Source: Centropus unirufus | Taxonomy: Eukaryota; Chordata; Aves; Cuculiformes; Centropidae | DNA: 64,000 nucleotides | Assembly: GCA_013397695.1 (NCBI GenBank) | Contig: VYZI01000169.1 | Location: 1,028,688 to 1,092,687 of the forward strand | Direction: 5' to 3' | Part shown: positions 42,666 through 54,760 of the stretch, in pieces | How positions within the stretch are numbered: position 1 is the first letter of the stretch | How the letters are laid out: every line of letters begins with the position of its first letter | Position numbers and translations under genes: made by a program | The notes under the pieces: generated by a model | What the model was told of the DNA's origin: nothing | The model's database searches: none | Seen by the model: only the letters and a program-made list of their open reading frames with translations

Positions 42666-43247
42666 CCCTGTGCTCTGTTGGCCTTTGTGCAAGCGCTCTC
42701 GCTCCTTTACCTTCGCTGCTCGGAGGGGGATGCAGCATGGTTTGACATCATTATTTTCTCCATTCATCTTTCAGTGTGGAAGGCTGTGGCCTGTCACCTG
42801 TCAGCGCTGGCTTTATTATTTTGGAGAAACCCAGGGGAAAAAGTGTGCCTTGGGGTGTTTTCATATCAGTGGATGCTGCGGTGTGGTCTCAGTAGCCAAA
42901 AAATAGTTGAAACAACCCAGGTCTACCTTCATTTTCCACACCTCATGTGCAGCAGCCCTGTCTCTGAGATGGTGCACAATGAGACACCACAGGTTGTCCT
43001 TAGCCAGGGCTGGGGTGAGCTCCCGGCGCTGCAGATCTCAGCCGTGCCTCTGCCTGACCTCACAGGCCTGGTCTAGGACTTGTGGTAGCACCATTGGGTT
43101 GGTGACCGCTTCTCGTCAGGTTTGGACTTCTGCAGAGTCGCCCCACACAAATAAAACCGGAGAATCCCAGCACCCCTGCTAGGCCCGTGTTAGAGAGTTG
43201 GCTTTTGGGAACAGACTTGCTTTGGCAGGACATTCTTGGAGATGAAT
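42666..43247. other. Non-coding DNA, nothing assignable
   Basis: A 143-codon frame (42645-43076, +) overlaps two others in different frames and carries no recognisable domain. The sequence otherwise looks unique up to the CR1 at 43248. Confidence 0.4.
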
Positions 43248-43634
43248 CCCCAGCATAAGAAAGATATGGAACTGTTGAAATGGGTCCAGAGGAGGCCACA
43301 AAGATGATCTGAGGGCTGGAGCACCTCTGCTATGAGGACAGGCTGAGAGAGTTGGGGTTGTTTAGCCTGCAGATGAAAAGGCTCTGAGGAGACCCTAGAG
43401 CAACTTCCAGGACCAAAAGGGGCTCCAGGAAAGCTGGGGATGGGCTTTTTGCAAGTGCCTGGAGAGATAGGGGCAGGGCAGTGGTGGCTGCCCCATCCCT
43501 GGAGGGATGCAGACCAAGTTGGATGGGGCTTGGAGCCTCCTGGTCCAGTGGGAGGTGCCCCAGCCCATAGCAGGGCATGGATCTGAATGGGCTTTGAGGT
43601 CCCTTCCAACCCAAACCATTCTGTGATTCTGTGT
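43248..43634 (+). mobile_element. CR1 LINE 3' fragment with internal deletion
   Basis: Sense CR1: CCCAGCATAAGAAAGATATGG, GGGTCCAGAGGAGGCCAC, GATGATCTGAGGGCTGGAGC, ACCTCTGCTATGAGGACAGG, GGGGCTCCAGGAAAGCTGG, GGGCTTTTTGCAAGTGCC, then a jump at about 43473 from GAGAGATAGGGGCAGG to GGCAGTGGTGGCTGCCCC, and on to GGTCCCTTCCAACCC and ATTCTGTGATTCTGTG. The roughly 120 bases that normally separate these parts (the region around TTCTTCACTGTGAGGGTGG) are absent. The GGCAG words on either side may have guided the deletion. Confidence 0.95.
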
Positions 43635-44079
43635 TTTTGCCCTGTCTGATGTTTCCATGTAAGCCGCATCTGGCTGGGTGGGAGCCAAGATTGCTATCAC
43701 TGGGAAAACTGGGAAAGACTTTCTGGTTTGTAGGCAGGAACTTTACCAAATAACTGGCTCTTTTGAACCTTAAGCCCCCTTTACACCAAACATGCCAAGA
43801 TGCATTTGTGACTAAACAGAGCCATTGAGATCAGCCAGGAGAGCAGCTCCTCCTCCACGCAGAAGTGACCGCCACTGCTACTCTACTGCTTTTTCCAGGG
43901 GTTTTGCCCTCTCGAGCTCAATTCTCCTTCATTTCAAGCCAAAAGGAGTGGCAAACTGCATAAAGGCACAGGTGAGACCAGGCAATCCATTGCAGCCCAG
44001 TGCACTCGGATGGCTAGCAGCCCCATCTATCAGGGTGCCATAAATACCTTCAGCCAACCCAGTATTTAGGTTTCTTTGT
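43635..44079. other. Non-coding DNA, nothing assignable
   Basis: Unique sequence between a CR1 tail and an A/T-rich block. No repeat or exon is seen. A 12-base A run lies at 44082-44093, just beyond the right edge. Confidence 0.4.
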
Positions 44080-44310
44080 GGAAAAAAAAAAAAGAAAATG
44101 TGATGATTAATGCAGCTGTCACGTGGAGAGTGAGGGGTATAAAGGCCTCTTCATTTTTGACAGGTGCATTGTGCGTTCTGGGCTCCCGGCCAAGCCCCCA
44201 TTGTCATCAAATGTTAATAAAATCTGCAAATAATATACAAAGTATTAAATTGTGCTTATTCACAGAGTAATTTGAGATGTAAATTTATCAAAGCATGCTA
44301 TACGTTAAAA
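44080..44310. promoter_or_regulatory. Candidate conserved non-coding element
   Basis: Contains GTGATGATTAATGCAGC, TTTTTGACAGG (TGACAG, MEIS type), CATTGTCATCAAATG, GTTAATAAAATC, GCAAATAATATAC, GTATTAAATTGTGC and GAGTAATTTGAG. The grouping of TGACAG and TAAT words suits HOX/MEIS-type enhancers, but this is texture only. Confidence 0.33.
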
Positions 44311-44921
44311 GTTCCTTGAGATGAAGAAAATCAGGAATATGAGGCAGATAAAAAGGTTGTGACAGCAAAGGGCACCCCGTGAGCCATTGCCCTGCCTTAG
44401 GAGAATTGGGCATTTAAAACCTTGTAGTGTTTAGTGCTGAAGTTGTTCTTATTAAATCCACAAGTAAATGGAAGGGGGTGAGGATGAGAGCATAGGAAAT
44501 GTCCCTACAGCTGCAAACTTAAGAAAATAGTGATTTTCAGTGTCCTCCCCGGGGCTGTGCCCACCCCCGGGGCTGGGGCTGCAGGGCCCTGCACCCTGCG
44601 ATTGTATCCACACCTGAGAAAAGCGCCTGGATTCCTCCACAGAGCTCAGTTTCCAGGCAGCAGGGCTTTGTCCTTTTGGACTTGACACCAGCCTCCTTTA
44701 CTTCCCAGCATCCCTGGTGCAGTGCTTTGGTGTCCTCCTAGAGCTCCCGTTTGGAAATCAGATCCACGCTCTTTTCAGCGTTTGTGCCTGAGCAAGGGTG
44801 TGCAGAAACCTCCTCATCTTTTGATGTCTGGTATGCATGGAAACAGGAGATTCTAGTGGGTATTAATGGTCTTTAAGTTCAATGTCCCTTACGAAGTGTT
44901 AAGAAACATTCAAAATCAAAT
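44311..44921. other. Non-coding DNA, nothing assignable
   Basis: Unique sequence. A GC-rich patch (CCCCGGGGCTGTGCCCACCC and GGGGCTGGGGC) lies at 44548-44590. No gene is seen. Confidence 0.4.
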
Positions 44922-45024
44922 ATCATAGAATCACAGAATGGTTTGAGTTGGAAGGAACTTCAAAGCCCTTCCAGTTCCATCTCCTTCCATGGGCAGGGAC
45001 ACCTCCCAGTGGATCAGGGTGTCC
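44922..45024 (-). mobile_element. CR1 LINE 3' end, about 100 bases
   Basis: The plus strand reads ATCATAGAATCACAGAATGG, TTTGAGTTGGAAGGAACTTC, AAAGCCCTTCCAGTTCC, CATGGGCAGGGACACC, TCCCAGTGGATCAGGG, the complement of the CR1 3' end, with intact terminal repeats. It is strongly 5'-truncated at about 45024. Few changes suggest a fairly young copy. Confidence 0.94.
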
Positions 45025-45289
45025 CTGAATAGCAACATCAGCATCAGGAGAAGGCAAGAGGGCAGGTTTTAGTGCGCTCCCAGCACTTGCTGCTGCCTCC
45101 CAAGGGGTTGTGCCCCCAGGAACACGCACCCACTGCTCTGCTTCTCCCAGGGCTCCCAGCAGAAGGAGCTTCAAGCGTATTTTATATCCATGCCAGAGTC
45201 CTTCCCAATTTGTTGCTCTAAGCCAACCCAGATAGGATTTTCCTTGAAATAACTTTGTGGACTAAGCTGCTTTCACGCTCATGCCAGTG
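45025..45289. other. Short unique DNA between CR1 and microsatellite
   Basis: No repeat or gene is seen. Confidence 0.4.
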
Positions 45290-45378
45290 GGATGGACGAA
45301 CGGATGGAATGATGGATGGAGGGATGGAGGGATGGAGGGATGGAGGAACAGATGGAAGGATGGAGGGATGGATGGATA
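45290..45378. repeat. GGAT/GGAG microsatellite, about 88 bases
   Basis: Tandem GGAT-type tetranucleotides mixed with GGAG: GATGGATGGAGGGATGGAGG and so on, interrupted near 45296-45300 (GACGAAC) and 45346-45350 (GAACA). The interruptions imply an older, partly degraded array, yet the central part is regular and could vary in length between individuals. The minus-strand frame translating it (serine, proline, phenylalanine, histidine rich) is a translation of the repeat. Confidence 0.93.
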
Positions 45379-46509
45379 CTGTAGAAGAGTATAACTATGT
45401 GTAGAAGCAGACGATGACAGAACTCTCTCACTGAAGCTCTGCCACGAGAGTAGCTGAGCTCTCATATGACTCCTCTTTTCTCTTGTGGATTTTGGAGAGT
45501 GGAGTTGTCCTGTTGATTATATCAAGCAGGGAAACAGAGCAGGACTGGAAAAGAGGTGAGCCCAGATCCCACCTCTGCCAGGCTGCAGCCGTTACCCACC
45601 CTTCCTCCTTCCCTGCCCTGCCAGCATCTCCTGCCACTTTAGCCACGGGGGCAGCCCTCTCCCAGCCTCTTCTGTACTTCCCAAGGATGGAATTGCTTTA
45701 CTGTCTACCTCCTAGCGAAGCAGAAATACAGCAACCAAAGCTCTTCCTCCTCAAGAATGTGCCTTGCCAATGGCCTTTGTCAGGGCCAGGTTGTTATCAG
45801 TGTAGTGCCTGGTGTTTACTTTTCAGTGCCAGTAAATAAATCTCAGTCCTGCTTGACCCTTCGCTCTCCAGCCTCCCCCAGGTTGAAAACAAAAATGCTG
45901 TTCTGGATACAATCAACCAGTTTGGTTCAAGTCCTGCTTTTCAGGATCTGAGCCTGAAACCGGTGGTCTCAGAGTCTCTTAATGCCATTAAAGCTCGGAT
46001 TTCAAAGATGTGTGCCCCGGAGCTTTTGGGTTTGATTTAGAGATAAGCCACTCAAGCTATGTTGATCAAGGGAGTGTCTTTATGTGAATTTTCCTTTTCA
46101 AATAAATCCAGGCTAAGATTTATCGGATCCTTCTAATGGCATGTGTTACTGGAAGACATTCCTGCCTGCTCCCAGCTCTTCTTTTTAATTCCTTTAGGGA
46201 GGATCCTGAACTGGCCCTTCCCTTTCTCACAGTATCAGAAGGTCTAAAGAAAATGAGGATGTGCCCACATACGCTGGGGGCTGTGTGTGATTTGTGAAGC
46301 CTCCGTGATCATTCCTCACTTTCCTGCTTCCTTTTTTCTTCATTAAAATTTATGAGAGCCTTTCTACATCCAGCAAAGCAGGGAAAAGAGTTAGGAAAGT
46401 GAGAAGTGGTGCTAATTACGGGCTTCTCACCTACCGGCATAAAGGGAATCAGTGGAACTGGCTCCACAAACTGCCACCAGTGCAGCTCCTCCTCCGGCAT
46501 CATCCGGTG
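45379..46509. other. Non-coding DNA with weak regulatory texture at 45960-46140
   Basis: No gene is seen. The patch at 45960-46140 carries CTTAATGCCATTAAAGC, TTTGATTTAGAGATAAGC, GTTGATCAAGG and CAAATAAATCC words. Frames of 118 and 106 codons elsewhere are unrecognised. Confidence 0.4.
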
Positions 46510-46610
46510 GCACTTGGGGACGTGGTTTAGTGGGCGCCGTGGGGTTGGCCTGACGGTTGGACTGGATGAGCTTAGGGGTCTTGTCCAACCTCAGTGGCTT
46601 GGTGATCTCT
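46510..46610 (+). mobile_element. CR1 LINE 3' end, about 100 bases, diverged
   Basis: Sense CR1: CACTTGGGGACGTGGTTTAG, TGGGCGCCGTGGGGTTGGCC, TGACGGTTGGACTGGATGAG, CTTAGGGGTCTTGTCC, AACCTCAGTGGCTTGGTGATC. This is the end type with GGACATGGTTTAGTGGGC and GACTGGATGATCTTAGGGGTC. The terminal repeats are degraded. Confidence 0.9.
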
Positions 46611-48323
46611 GAACACCTCCCAGACTTCTTGAACTGTGCTGGCTTGAACAGCACCAGGACTGGAACCTTTTGCAGGAATGAGCTGATTGTTATGCACATT
46701 TCGTTTATTTTCATTATTTGGGACATCCACCGTCCCCACTCACACATGACATTGACTCCTTTGCTCGCATTCCTCCAAAATCAAAATCAGCCCTCTCAGA
46801 GTAGGAGCTGACTCTGTTATTTTGTTAGAAACTGTGCTTAAATGTAAATGTTTTGGCAATTCCCTTCATATTTGTTTGTAAAAGAAATCCCGGGAGCTCT
46901 GATGAACTGCGAGATCTGAAGGCAGAGAAGTTGCTGCTGGGCTGTTGTCGTATGGAGGAGCCTGAAGTTTTCTTTTTTAACTATTCACCCTAGACTTGTT
47001 TCTTCTTTTCCCTTGTTTCGGGGCTTGGTTGAGTTTATTCTGCTGCTTTGCATTCTTTCATATTTAAAACACTTCATAAATCCATGGAAGGGTAATTTCC
47101 CTTGCAGAGAATTCAGAGTGTTTTATGTATTTGGTATTTATTTAATAGCTACAAATTGGAAAAAAACAAAGCACCACCTTATGCTTTTTTCCCTCACTTT
47201 GCATATTGGCTGAAGGAACTGGTCCAGACCTTGCTCATGGGCAGTTTGGGCTGAAATGTGAGGATTTGGAAAGCACCTGCTGTCTACACTGCCATCCTTC
47301 AGCTCCTCTGGGGGGCAGGGACCAATTCCTCTGAGCCACCCCTGAGAGGAGACGCTGCTGAAGCTGTGGGAGCATGGGATGGGGCTGGAGCACTGGGAGC
47401 AGCACTGGCAGTTGTCTTCTCCTTGGGGCCAGGGAAGGACAGCGATACATGGGCTGATAGAGACTTACCCTGCCCTAAACCCCAGATAAACATCCAGCTT
47501 GGTCTCATCACCTTTCCTTTCCAACTGCTTCCAGCAGACCTTCGCCCAGACCCCCAGTAGATCCTGTTTTCTAGGACAAAATCTGATTGCAATGTAGCAT
47601 TTCTGGACAACAGCGAGGCTACTTTTCATGGGAAATTGTTCATGTGCATCATTACCCTCGCAGCCAGATTCCTTCTGAAAGGAAGGTCCAATATGTCTCA
47701 TTACAAGTTCGACTCATTAGATCTCATTAAGCAAGATTGAGAAGTTCCTCACTATCAGATGCCTTTTTGAAGTTCCTCTGTACAATAATAAAATTGTCTC
47801 TCCGGTTTTGGGAAACAGTCTTTGGAGAGAGGCCTAAACACAGCACTGAGCGTGCTAAAAGAAGCTTAAATTGGCAGGGAAACAAAAAAAAAACAAGCCC
47901 CAAAAACGAACCCTGAAGCCCATCCCTTCCCTTCTCTCCAGAAACTTGAAGGAACTGCATTCAAAATGAAAGCTGGGAAATCTCAGGTTTGTGGTTGCAT
48001 CCACCCACCTCGACTGCCTGTGCTGCAGCTGTGAGAGACACGGAGAGGTCGCCTCAGAGGAGGGGTTTAAGGTCACCAAATAAAAGCGCACTTTTCTTAT
48101 CTTGCATGCGATGTGCGCTGTGTTCTGGTAGGGAGAGCAGCTTTGGAGCAGTTCCTTGGTTTTGTGGCTTTTAGTGAGATGGCTGATGTTAATTTGAAAT
48201 AGATCTTTGTGGTTTAATAGTTCTCCCTTTGCGGTGGGGTTATCTGAAGCACACAGTTCTGTCTCTTCAGGAAGATGGAGAATGGGAAACAAAGACTGTT
48301 CTGAAAATGCTTTGCTAAAAGAG
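46611..48323. other. Non-coding DNA, nothing assignable
   Basis: A/T-rich parts at 46680-46880 and 46970-47190 alternate with a GC-richer stretch at 47300-47470. TCATTAGATCTCATTAAGC near 47714 is a doubled TCATTA word. A 157-codon minus-strand frame (47855-48328) and 100-103-codon opposed frames at 47258-47610 lack recognisable domains. A short A run lies near 47884-47893. Confidence 0.45.
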
Positions 48324-48600
48324 ATCATAGAATCCTGGAATGGGTTGGGTTGGAAGGGACCTCAAAGCCCATCCATATCCACCCCCTGCCATGGTCTGGG
48401 ACACCTCCCACCAGACCAGGCTACTTGAGGCCCCATCCAGCCTGACCTTGAACACCCCCTGGGAGGGAGCAGCCACCACTGCTCTGGAAAACCTGGGCCA
48501 GGGTCTCTCCACCCTCATCACAAAAATGTTTCTTCCTGTCTAAAGTAAATCTTCCTCCTTCCAATTTTCACTCCAGGCCCTTGTAAAATGCTGCCTTCTC
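48324..48600 (-). mobile_element. CR1 LINE 3' fragment, about 277 bases
   Basis: The plus strand reads the complement of CR1 from its 3' end: GATCATAGAATCCTGG, GGTTGGGTTGGAAGGGACC, TCAAAGCCCATCC, CCTGCCATGGTCTGGGACACC, CAGACCAGGCTACTTGAGG, CCCATCCAGCCTGACC, TTGAACACCCCCTGGGAGGG, TCTCTCCACCCTCATCAC, AAAAATGTTTCTTCCTGTC, GGCCCTTGTAAAATGC. It is 5'-truncated near 48600 and well preserved. Confidence 0.95.
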
Positions 48601-51600
48601 AGATTTCCAGACCCACTGCACCATGTGTTTAACGCTTCTGTGATCCTTCTCAGCCAAGCAGGGGTTCTTCAGTCCCTTGGTAGGGTTCCAGCTCAGGTAA
48701 TTGCCCTCTGCCCACTTAAGTTTCTTCCTGCAGTTTCAACTGAATGATATTTTTTGCTTCCGCCTTTGAAAAGAAACCAATATTTAGCATAAATGGCACA
48801 GAGGTGGCAGCTGCGGTGGAGAAAACAATCTGTGTATCTCCTAGAAGATATTATTTAATATAATTAACTGGAGCGTGGATCTGCTGCCTTCCTCTATGGA
48901 TTCTGCTCCCAGCTCAGACCCAGGCTCTGTGCTCCTCATTTTAAAGCTGGTTCTTCAGGTACTGTGGCAGTTTTTGGCTATGCAGCTCTGATCCTGTGTT
49001 CTGCCAGGCAGCCTCAGCTCCCATTGTAAGGAATGAGAACAGAGAAGGTTCAGCATCTTCCAGGAGGAAGGATCTGAATGTGAAATGAGTTGAGGTATAG
49101 TTTTTGGATCAGCTCTTGGTTCCTGGCTCTGGGGTTGACAGCTTACAGTAATCCTGCTATGAGCAGGCTTAGAGTTCAGCTACCTTAGAGCTAAATATCT
49201 AAAACCATGCCTGACAGCAGGAATCAAAGCCCCCATCAAGGTCTATCCATCTAAGGGCTTGGCCACAAGTGGAATCTGGCTGAAACAACCTCTCTGTCAT
49301 GGGGCTTGTGCAGTCCCTTCTAGTGTGGACAAGAACTCCACAACGAATCACGCTGGGCCAGCAGCAGCATTCCTGTTCACATCGTGCTTGTGTCCAGCAG
49401 AAGGCCCCAACTGGCCACTTGGACACTTGGTTCTCGTTTCTCTGCCCCTCTTGCCTGGTGTGGCAGTGCCGTGGTGACTGCTTTTCACCTGCATTTGGCA
49501 ACCAAATCACCAGAGTCCTCCTGCTAGTGTTCATCCAAATAATGCTAAACCTTCAGAAAGGTGGCGTTAGCTCCCATCATTTCCTCTAACAACATAGCCA
49601 GTCTGAATTCGTTGAAGCTCCTGGCGTAGTAAAGGTTGAGCATGGTTGTAAGTAAATTGATTTGTCTTATCAAGAGAAGAATCTTAATGTAACGTTATTG
49701 CTAAACCAGTGGAAAGTTCCCCTAATGCCAGGGCTCACCTAAGGGTCAATGAGAGCCATAGGGGAGGTGGCATTAATCTTCTGACTCGAACAGCGAGCTA
49801 AAAATACCCCGGCCAGCATTGGCAGTGTTGGTAGCAGGACCTGAGAACGATCATCAGGAGATGCCACCCACAGATCTACATAGGGTGAGTGAAGCCCGGC
49901 GGGGGAGGAGGTTCTGTTTTGATATACATCCAAGAGTTGCTCTAGAAACAAGGCTAATAACAGTCTGCTGGGGATGGGCTTTTACTTGTGATGGCTTGGG
50001 TTCTCCCTGGCATTTCACACAGAACCAGGAAATAGAGAAAGCTGCACCAAACATCAAAAAGCTTTCGACTAGGCATTTTTTTGCCTAATAACCTAAGGAA
50101 ATGAGGCTCGTATGATCACGCTGCCTCTGGGGGTGTACGTGTGTGTCCAATAGTGTTTGAATTTGCTGGCCAATTCCACGGTGAAGATCTCAAAGAGGGA
50201 TTTGTTCCTGCAGGTCTGGGGCAAACAGGTGGCAGGGGAAAGGATGGGAGAGCCCCTGTTAGCACCGCACCAAGAGAGGAGGCCAAGCAGCTCACCTTTT
50301 ATTGACCATCAGAGATTCCCCTGGGGAAAAGAGGCTGGGGAAGAAATGGGAGTCAGACAAATGGAAAAGGAGCCTTTGTTAATTTTGCTTATCATGGACG
50401 TGCTTGCTGAAATCCCAGAACCAATGACTTTCTTATATTTGCTGTACTTTCCAGACAATAGGAGCCCTGTGGAGTTGGGTAACCAGACTTCTCTTTTGGT
50501 CAGTTCCTCTTAGAGGAAGAGGTCGGCTGCTTCGAAGGGGCTGGCTTGGAGGGTAGATTTGAAAGGAGGAATGGATAGGGTTTTAGCTATACCTGTTCTT
50601 GGGAGTACTCAGGTATTTCCTATTCTGCATCCTCTTAGAGCAGAAATCTTTAACACTGGCTCAGCGTAAATTAAAATCATGCAATTCCAATCTATACCTG
50701 TTCCCACTCTGCTTGGTCATGGTGGGAAGAGCGGTTCCAGTCAACGGCGTCACAGTTGAAGCAAGTGCTTCAGCTTGAAGGGCTTTGGACACTGAAGTGT
50801 AAAGCCCTAGCTTAAATATAGAACAGTGCTGGCAAAGTGGCTGGCAAATGTAGTTTGCTCTTTACTGGCTTGACTAATCCAGCCACTCTCCTGAGAGCTG
50901 CTTTAATGAGCTTCCCCGACTTAGTGCTACAACGGGTTGATTCCTGAACCTTTCCATGGAGGAAAAAGAGTTGCCATTTCCTTTGAGGAAAAATAGTTAT
51001 TGTGGAATATTAGATTGGCCTGTTTTGATTCAGCTGCCACCAAGTCCTGTGCTGAAATCGGAGGCCTCACTGCTCCGTGGTGCAGGGGATAGCACAGGGA
51101 CACATTGGGCTCCATTCATTTCTGTGCAGCCCCTTTTTTCCCCAAAAGAGAAGTTAAAGGCTGAAAATGATGATTGTGCCATAGTGGGTGGGATTCCCTG
51201 AGGGCAAGTGCAGTAGGCAGGTTGGATTTCTCCTCGAGTCCTAACAGATACAGCATTCACGCTTGTTAGTGTTTGAAAATTAGTAATGAATAATGTTAAT
51301 GTGGCTGAACAATCCCCTGCCAGTGGTGGTGGCCACATGCAAGGAAGGAGTTTGGAAAAGCACGGGTGGCTCCCAGCCTGCGGTCTTGAGCCTCCAAGCT
51401 GCAAAACAGTTTGGCCTTGATATGCAGAGCACTTAGGTGCGTAATTAATGCTAATTATCTTGTAGAGTCACATTTGTATCAATGAAACTACTTTCGAGCT
51501 TAAAATTAAGAGTAGACTTAAATTCATCCCTGGGTTAAGCCGTGCTGTGCTGGACTGGCTCAGATGCCTCGTTGCCTTCTGTAGCTCTTGCTCTGAGGTT

Positions 51601-52129
51601 TGATAATTACTGAGCCTAAGCAGTGTTAATTCCCGCTGGTGGGGTGAAGTTCTTGTTCTATGTGAGCCAAGACCTTGTACCATGCACGCCAAAAGAGAAA
51701 GAGGGAAGCGGTAGAGTGTGCTGTTCTCAGGGATACCTGCAGCTGCCCCAGCAATGGAGCAGGGTGCCTCAAAGGAAAAAATGCCTCGGTTCTGCTCTCC
51801 ACATTCATGAAAAAAAAATGTCCCTGCTGCTTTCTCTTGAACATAGTGAAACCTATGAAAAGGATTGTGAGCAGTTTCCATCTGTTGGCCTCTTTTTTTT
51901 TAATATTTTCAGCAGTCAAGTCATTCTGATAATAGACTAGTGCAAAAAAAGCGATGAAAAAAGAGTATTTATAGGAAGTGATGAAAAAGGCAGTTAAATG
52001 GAACAGAAACCATGTCACTTATTTTTCTTAAATGCCTTTCCAATAAGAAAATTCTTTTTGATGGTGTTTGAGCTGTAATAGGGCAGAGAAATCCCTTTCC
52101 ATAGACACATATGAACAAAATCTGTACCT

Positions 52130-52350
52130 CGGTGTAGAATCATTTATTCCATCTCATTCAAGAAACAAGGGTGGGGCGTACAGAAAGAGCACATCTATAA
52201 ATCACATCTTTGGTGCCAGATTAATGAGATACGAGGAATGAATGACGTAGGAGGAGGAGAAGGCCAGGACTTCCATTATCACAACTGACCCCTCTCTTTG
52301 TTTGCATTAACCATTCCCATTCCATTAACACATTTTAAGTTTAAAAGGTG
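52130..52350. promoter_or_regulatory. Candidate conserved non-coding element
   Basis: Contains GAATCATTTATTCC, CTATAAATCAC, CAGATTAATGAG, GAATGAATGACGTAGG (CRE-like TGACGT), TTTGCATTAACC, TCCATTAACAC and AAAGGTGCACACC. It is repeat-free with no persistent frame. Confidence 0.28.
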
Positions 52351-52599
52351 CACACCTGAAACTCTCCCTCTCCGGTGCAACACCTGCTGGAGCAGGCACT
52401 GGAGGAGGAATGGAAGGCTTAGAAGGCTTAGCGTGCGTCGCCTTTTGTGTTTTTAGGGCTTGCTGTGAGCAGATGGAGTCCTCTGGGCTCTCGAGTATTT
52501 CTTGGTTGAGGGAAAGGTAAAGTAAGTAAATATTTCATCTCTTCCCTTTTCCATACAGGCACGCTTGGAATCCTTCCTCGTCAATAGAGGTTTTGCTGG

Positions 52600-52770
52600 A
52601 TGTTGGCAATGTCCCTCGGGCAATGCACAAGATTAATGCTGCTCCCTATCTAATTACAGGTTCACTGACGGATATTACTAAGGCCCCAGCAATCCGAGTT
52701 CCTTACGTTGCACTTTTCCCCCTGCGCAGAGCTTACAGAAAGAAAAGAGGAAAGAAATGTTAGCTTAGTA
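52600..52770. promoter_or_regulatory. Candidate conserved non-coding element
   Basis: Contains GCACAAGATTAATGCTGC, CTATCTAATTACAGG, ACGGATATTACTAAGGC and CTGCGCAGAGC (NRF1-like). Evenly mixed composition without repeats. The evidence is texture only. Confidence 0.25.
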
Positions 52771-54738
52771 AGGTAGAAAGGCACGGCTCCAGTCCTACCA
52801 CTGCAGGAACACATCGGGGCGAGTATTTCCCTCCTAAGGCAGGGCAAGTTTGGAGGTGACTGGGTCTTAAACAAACCCACCTCGCTTTATGTGAGACCTG
52901 GATGGCTCATAGCCTGGAGACAATGTTAGTGAGTAACAAAAGGAGTTTTCTTTGGCAGTTCGTGCTCAGTGGCAAACAGCTTTGATCAGATAATGTCTAG
53001 TCAGGAATGCGTACAGGCAGAATTGTGCCCCTTGCTCTAGCTGGAGCTTTCCTTATTTTGTTTCAGAGGCAGGTAAGGATTCAGGCATTAGTCTTACCCA
53101 TAAACAAACCTAAACATCCCGTTTCCCACTTAGCTATCAAAAATAATGGGAGGAACCCACCCTCTCTGTTCAGCTTTGCAGTCATGGCAGACTCTGGGGA
53201 TTAAAGCGTGAGCTTCGATTTCATTTTGAGCCATGGGGCTCCCTAAATCCAAAGGGAGTTGGGCCATGTTGAAATAACCAAGGAAAACTGAATACAAAGG
53301 CTGATTTTGCTGTGACTTTTCCATCCTTAACTGTTGGCATCACACTGTCTGATCCATTATCTTTATTTCCAAGAGTCCGTACAGCACCACACGCTGGCAG
53401 TTCTAACACTGCTGGGGTGGCTCGTGAGTATTTCCCTTCTAGGTCCACGGTGGCCGGGGATGTAAATGCTTTCATTTAGCTATTAGGTCTCTGTAGGTGG
53501 TTTTCTTTCTAGGAAACGGCTTCTTCTGAGAACGTGACATGAAACAGTGACTCAAGAATCCTTCCCACATTAAAAAGGTCCTAGAGGAACTTCTAATTGG
53601 TGTGGAAATGGAGATTTAAGGTTCCAGGATAATTTCCATAGGCTGGTTTCATGGAATTACTTTTCATTTTGCATATTTTCTTGCATAATTAATTGGGTTG
53701 AGACAATTAGTGGAATAGGCTGCTGTCTTTTACAAGCAGTGGGACGGTAACAGGAGCTGCAGACTAGGACAGTGGTTCAGTGGACAGGGCTGTGCTTCGT
53801 GCAGGGCTGCACAGAGCAATGGTGTTGGTGCATTCAGGACAGCTGTGCCAGGGGTTCTGACAGGCGGGAGCCCTGTCCTCATGAGCTGTCACTGCGAACA
53901 AGCGCAAGAGAAGGTGAAAACCCTGGGTGGTGACCCAGTGCCAACCGATCAAAGCCCCGTGTTCAGCACCCAGCCCCGCAGCAGCCACGCTGCAGCCCAG
54001 CACGGGGAGCAGATGCATCCTTCACACCCAAGCTCCTTTCCTGAGCTGGGGCTTCCTCGGGGTGCTGAGGCCCCCACTGCTCACCCCGGCAGGGTTCCTG
54101 GGTTCCCAAACACCCATCTTGTATCTTCACACCACGGCTTGTCAGCGTGGCCCCCTGGTGCGGGTGAGGGCAGGAGGCTCTGCGCAGGCTGCTGGCAGGC
54201 AGGGAAGCTCTGTACCCCACAGCCGAGGCAGGGAGGTGTGCCAGGACCGAGAAAGCAGCTGCCTGGACCCCCTCTTCATGGATCTTGAAGCAGGTTTCTA
54301 TGATTTTCGTCCTGATTCTCAGCATGGTCTCTGCTGTGCCAGGAATGGTCCCCAAGAGGTGCGAAGCCCTGTGCTCCTCACTGATGGGGATCCTGCCCAG
54401 CACCCCCTCAGCTCAGGGCTGTGCATGGCTCTTCTGGCTCTGCTGCTCCAATCGCTGCTTTCAAGGAGAGCTGGGAGTGCAGCAAAGCCTTGCTCCACTG
54501 GACATCTCACTTACTTTTTCCTCCCCTTTATGTGTGTTGTCTTCTAATAATACCTTCTCTATGAATTCATCGCCTACAGCACAGACATTAGATAAATAAA
54601 GCTGGAGTGGGCCCAGAGCCAGGAGGGATTGCATAAATATACTGAAACCTTGAGTAGTTGGGCTTTACTTGCTGAGATGGTTTAAGTACTGCTGGTTACT
54701 GGTGTGGGGTTTCCTGACAACTGGAGGAGGCTGAAGCA

Positions 54739-54760
54739 GGGGGCAGGGGGAGGGAGGGGG
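54739..54760 (+). other. G-quadruplex-forming motif
   Basis: Four runs of three to five G separated by CA, A and A loops within 22 bases, followed by more G-rich sequence to 54790. This fits the standard G3+ with 1-7 base loops rule with very short loops, which usually means a stable structure. No promoter is recognised beside it. Confidence 0.85.

Larger units (their letters stand above)
48601..54738. other. Long single-copy stretch with several A/T-rich patches
   Basis: About 6.1 kb without recognised interspersed repeats. Enhancer-like patches, all short: 48770-48875 (CCAATATTTAGCATAAATGG, TATTATTTAATATAATTAAC), 51270-51480 (GCGTAATTAATGCTAATTATC), 52140-52345 and 52600-52700 (listed separately) and 53590-53720 (CTTGCATAATTAATTGGG). 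A GC-richer part lies at 53760-54460 with overlapping frames on both strands (206 codons plus, 146 codons minus), which I read as composition. A two-unit GAAGGCTTA repeat sits at 52415-52432. No gene is seen. Confidence 0.45.

Noticed and set aside
51626..52018. 130-codon minus-strand frame rich in phenylalanine and tyrosine, resembling a membrane protein
   Set aside because: The hydrophobic character comes from A/T-rich DNA with long A runs; three other frames overlap it and no domain is seen.
53927..54547. 206-codon plus-strand frame with a 146-codon frame opposite
   Set aside because: GC-richer composition lowers stop frequency on both strands; no domain or splice context is seen.
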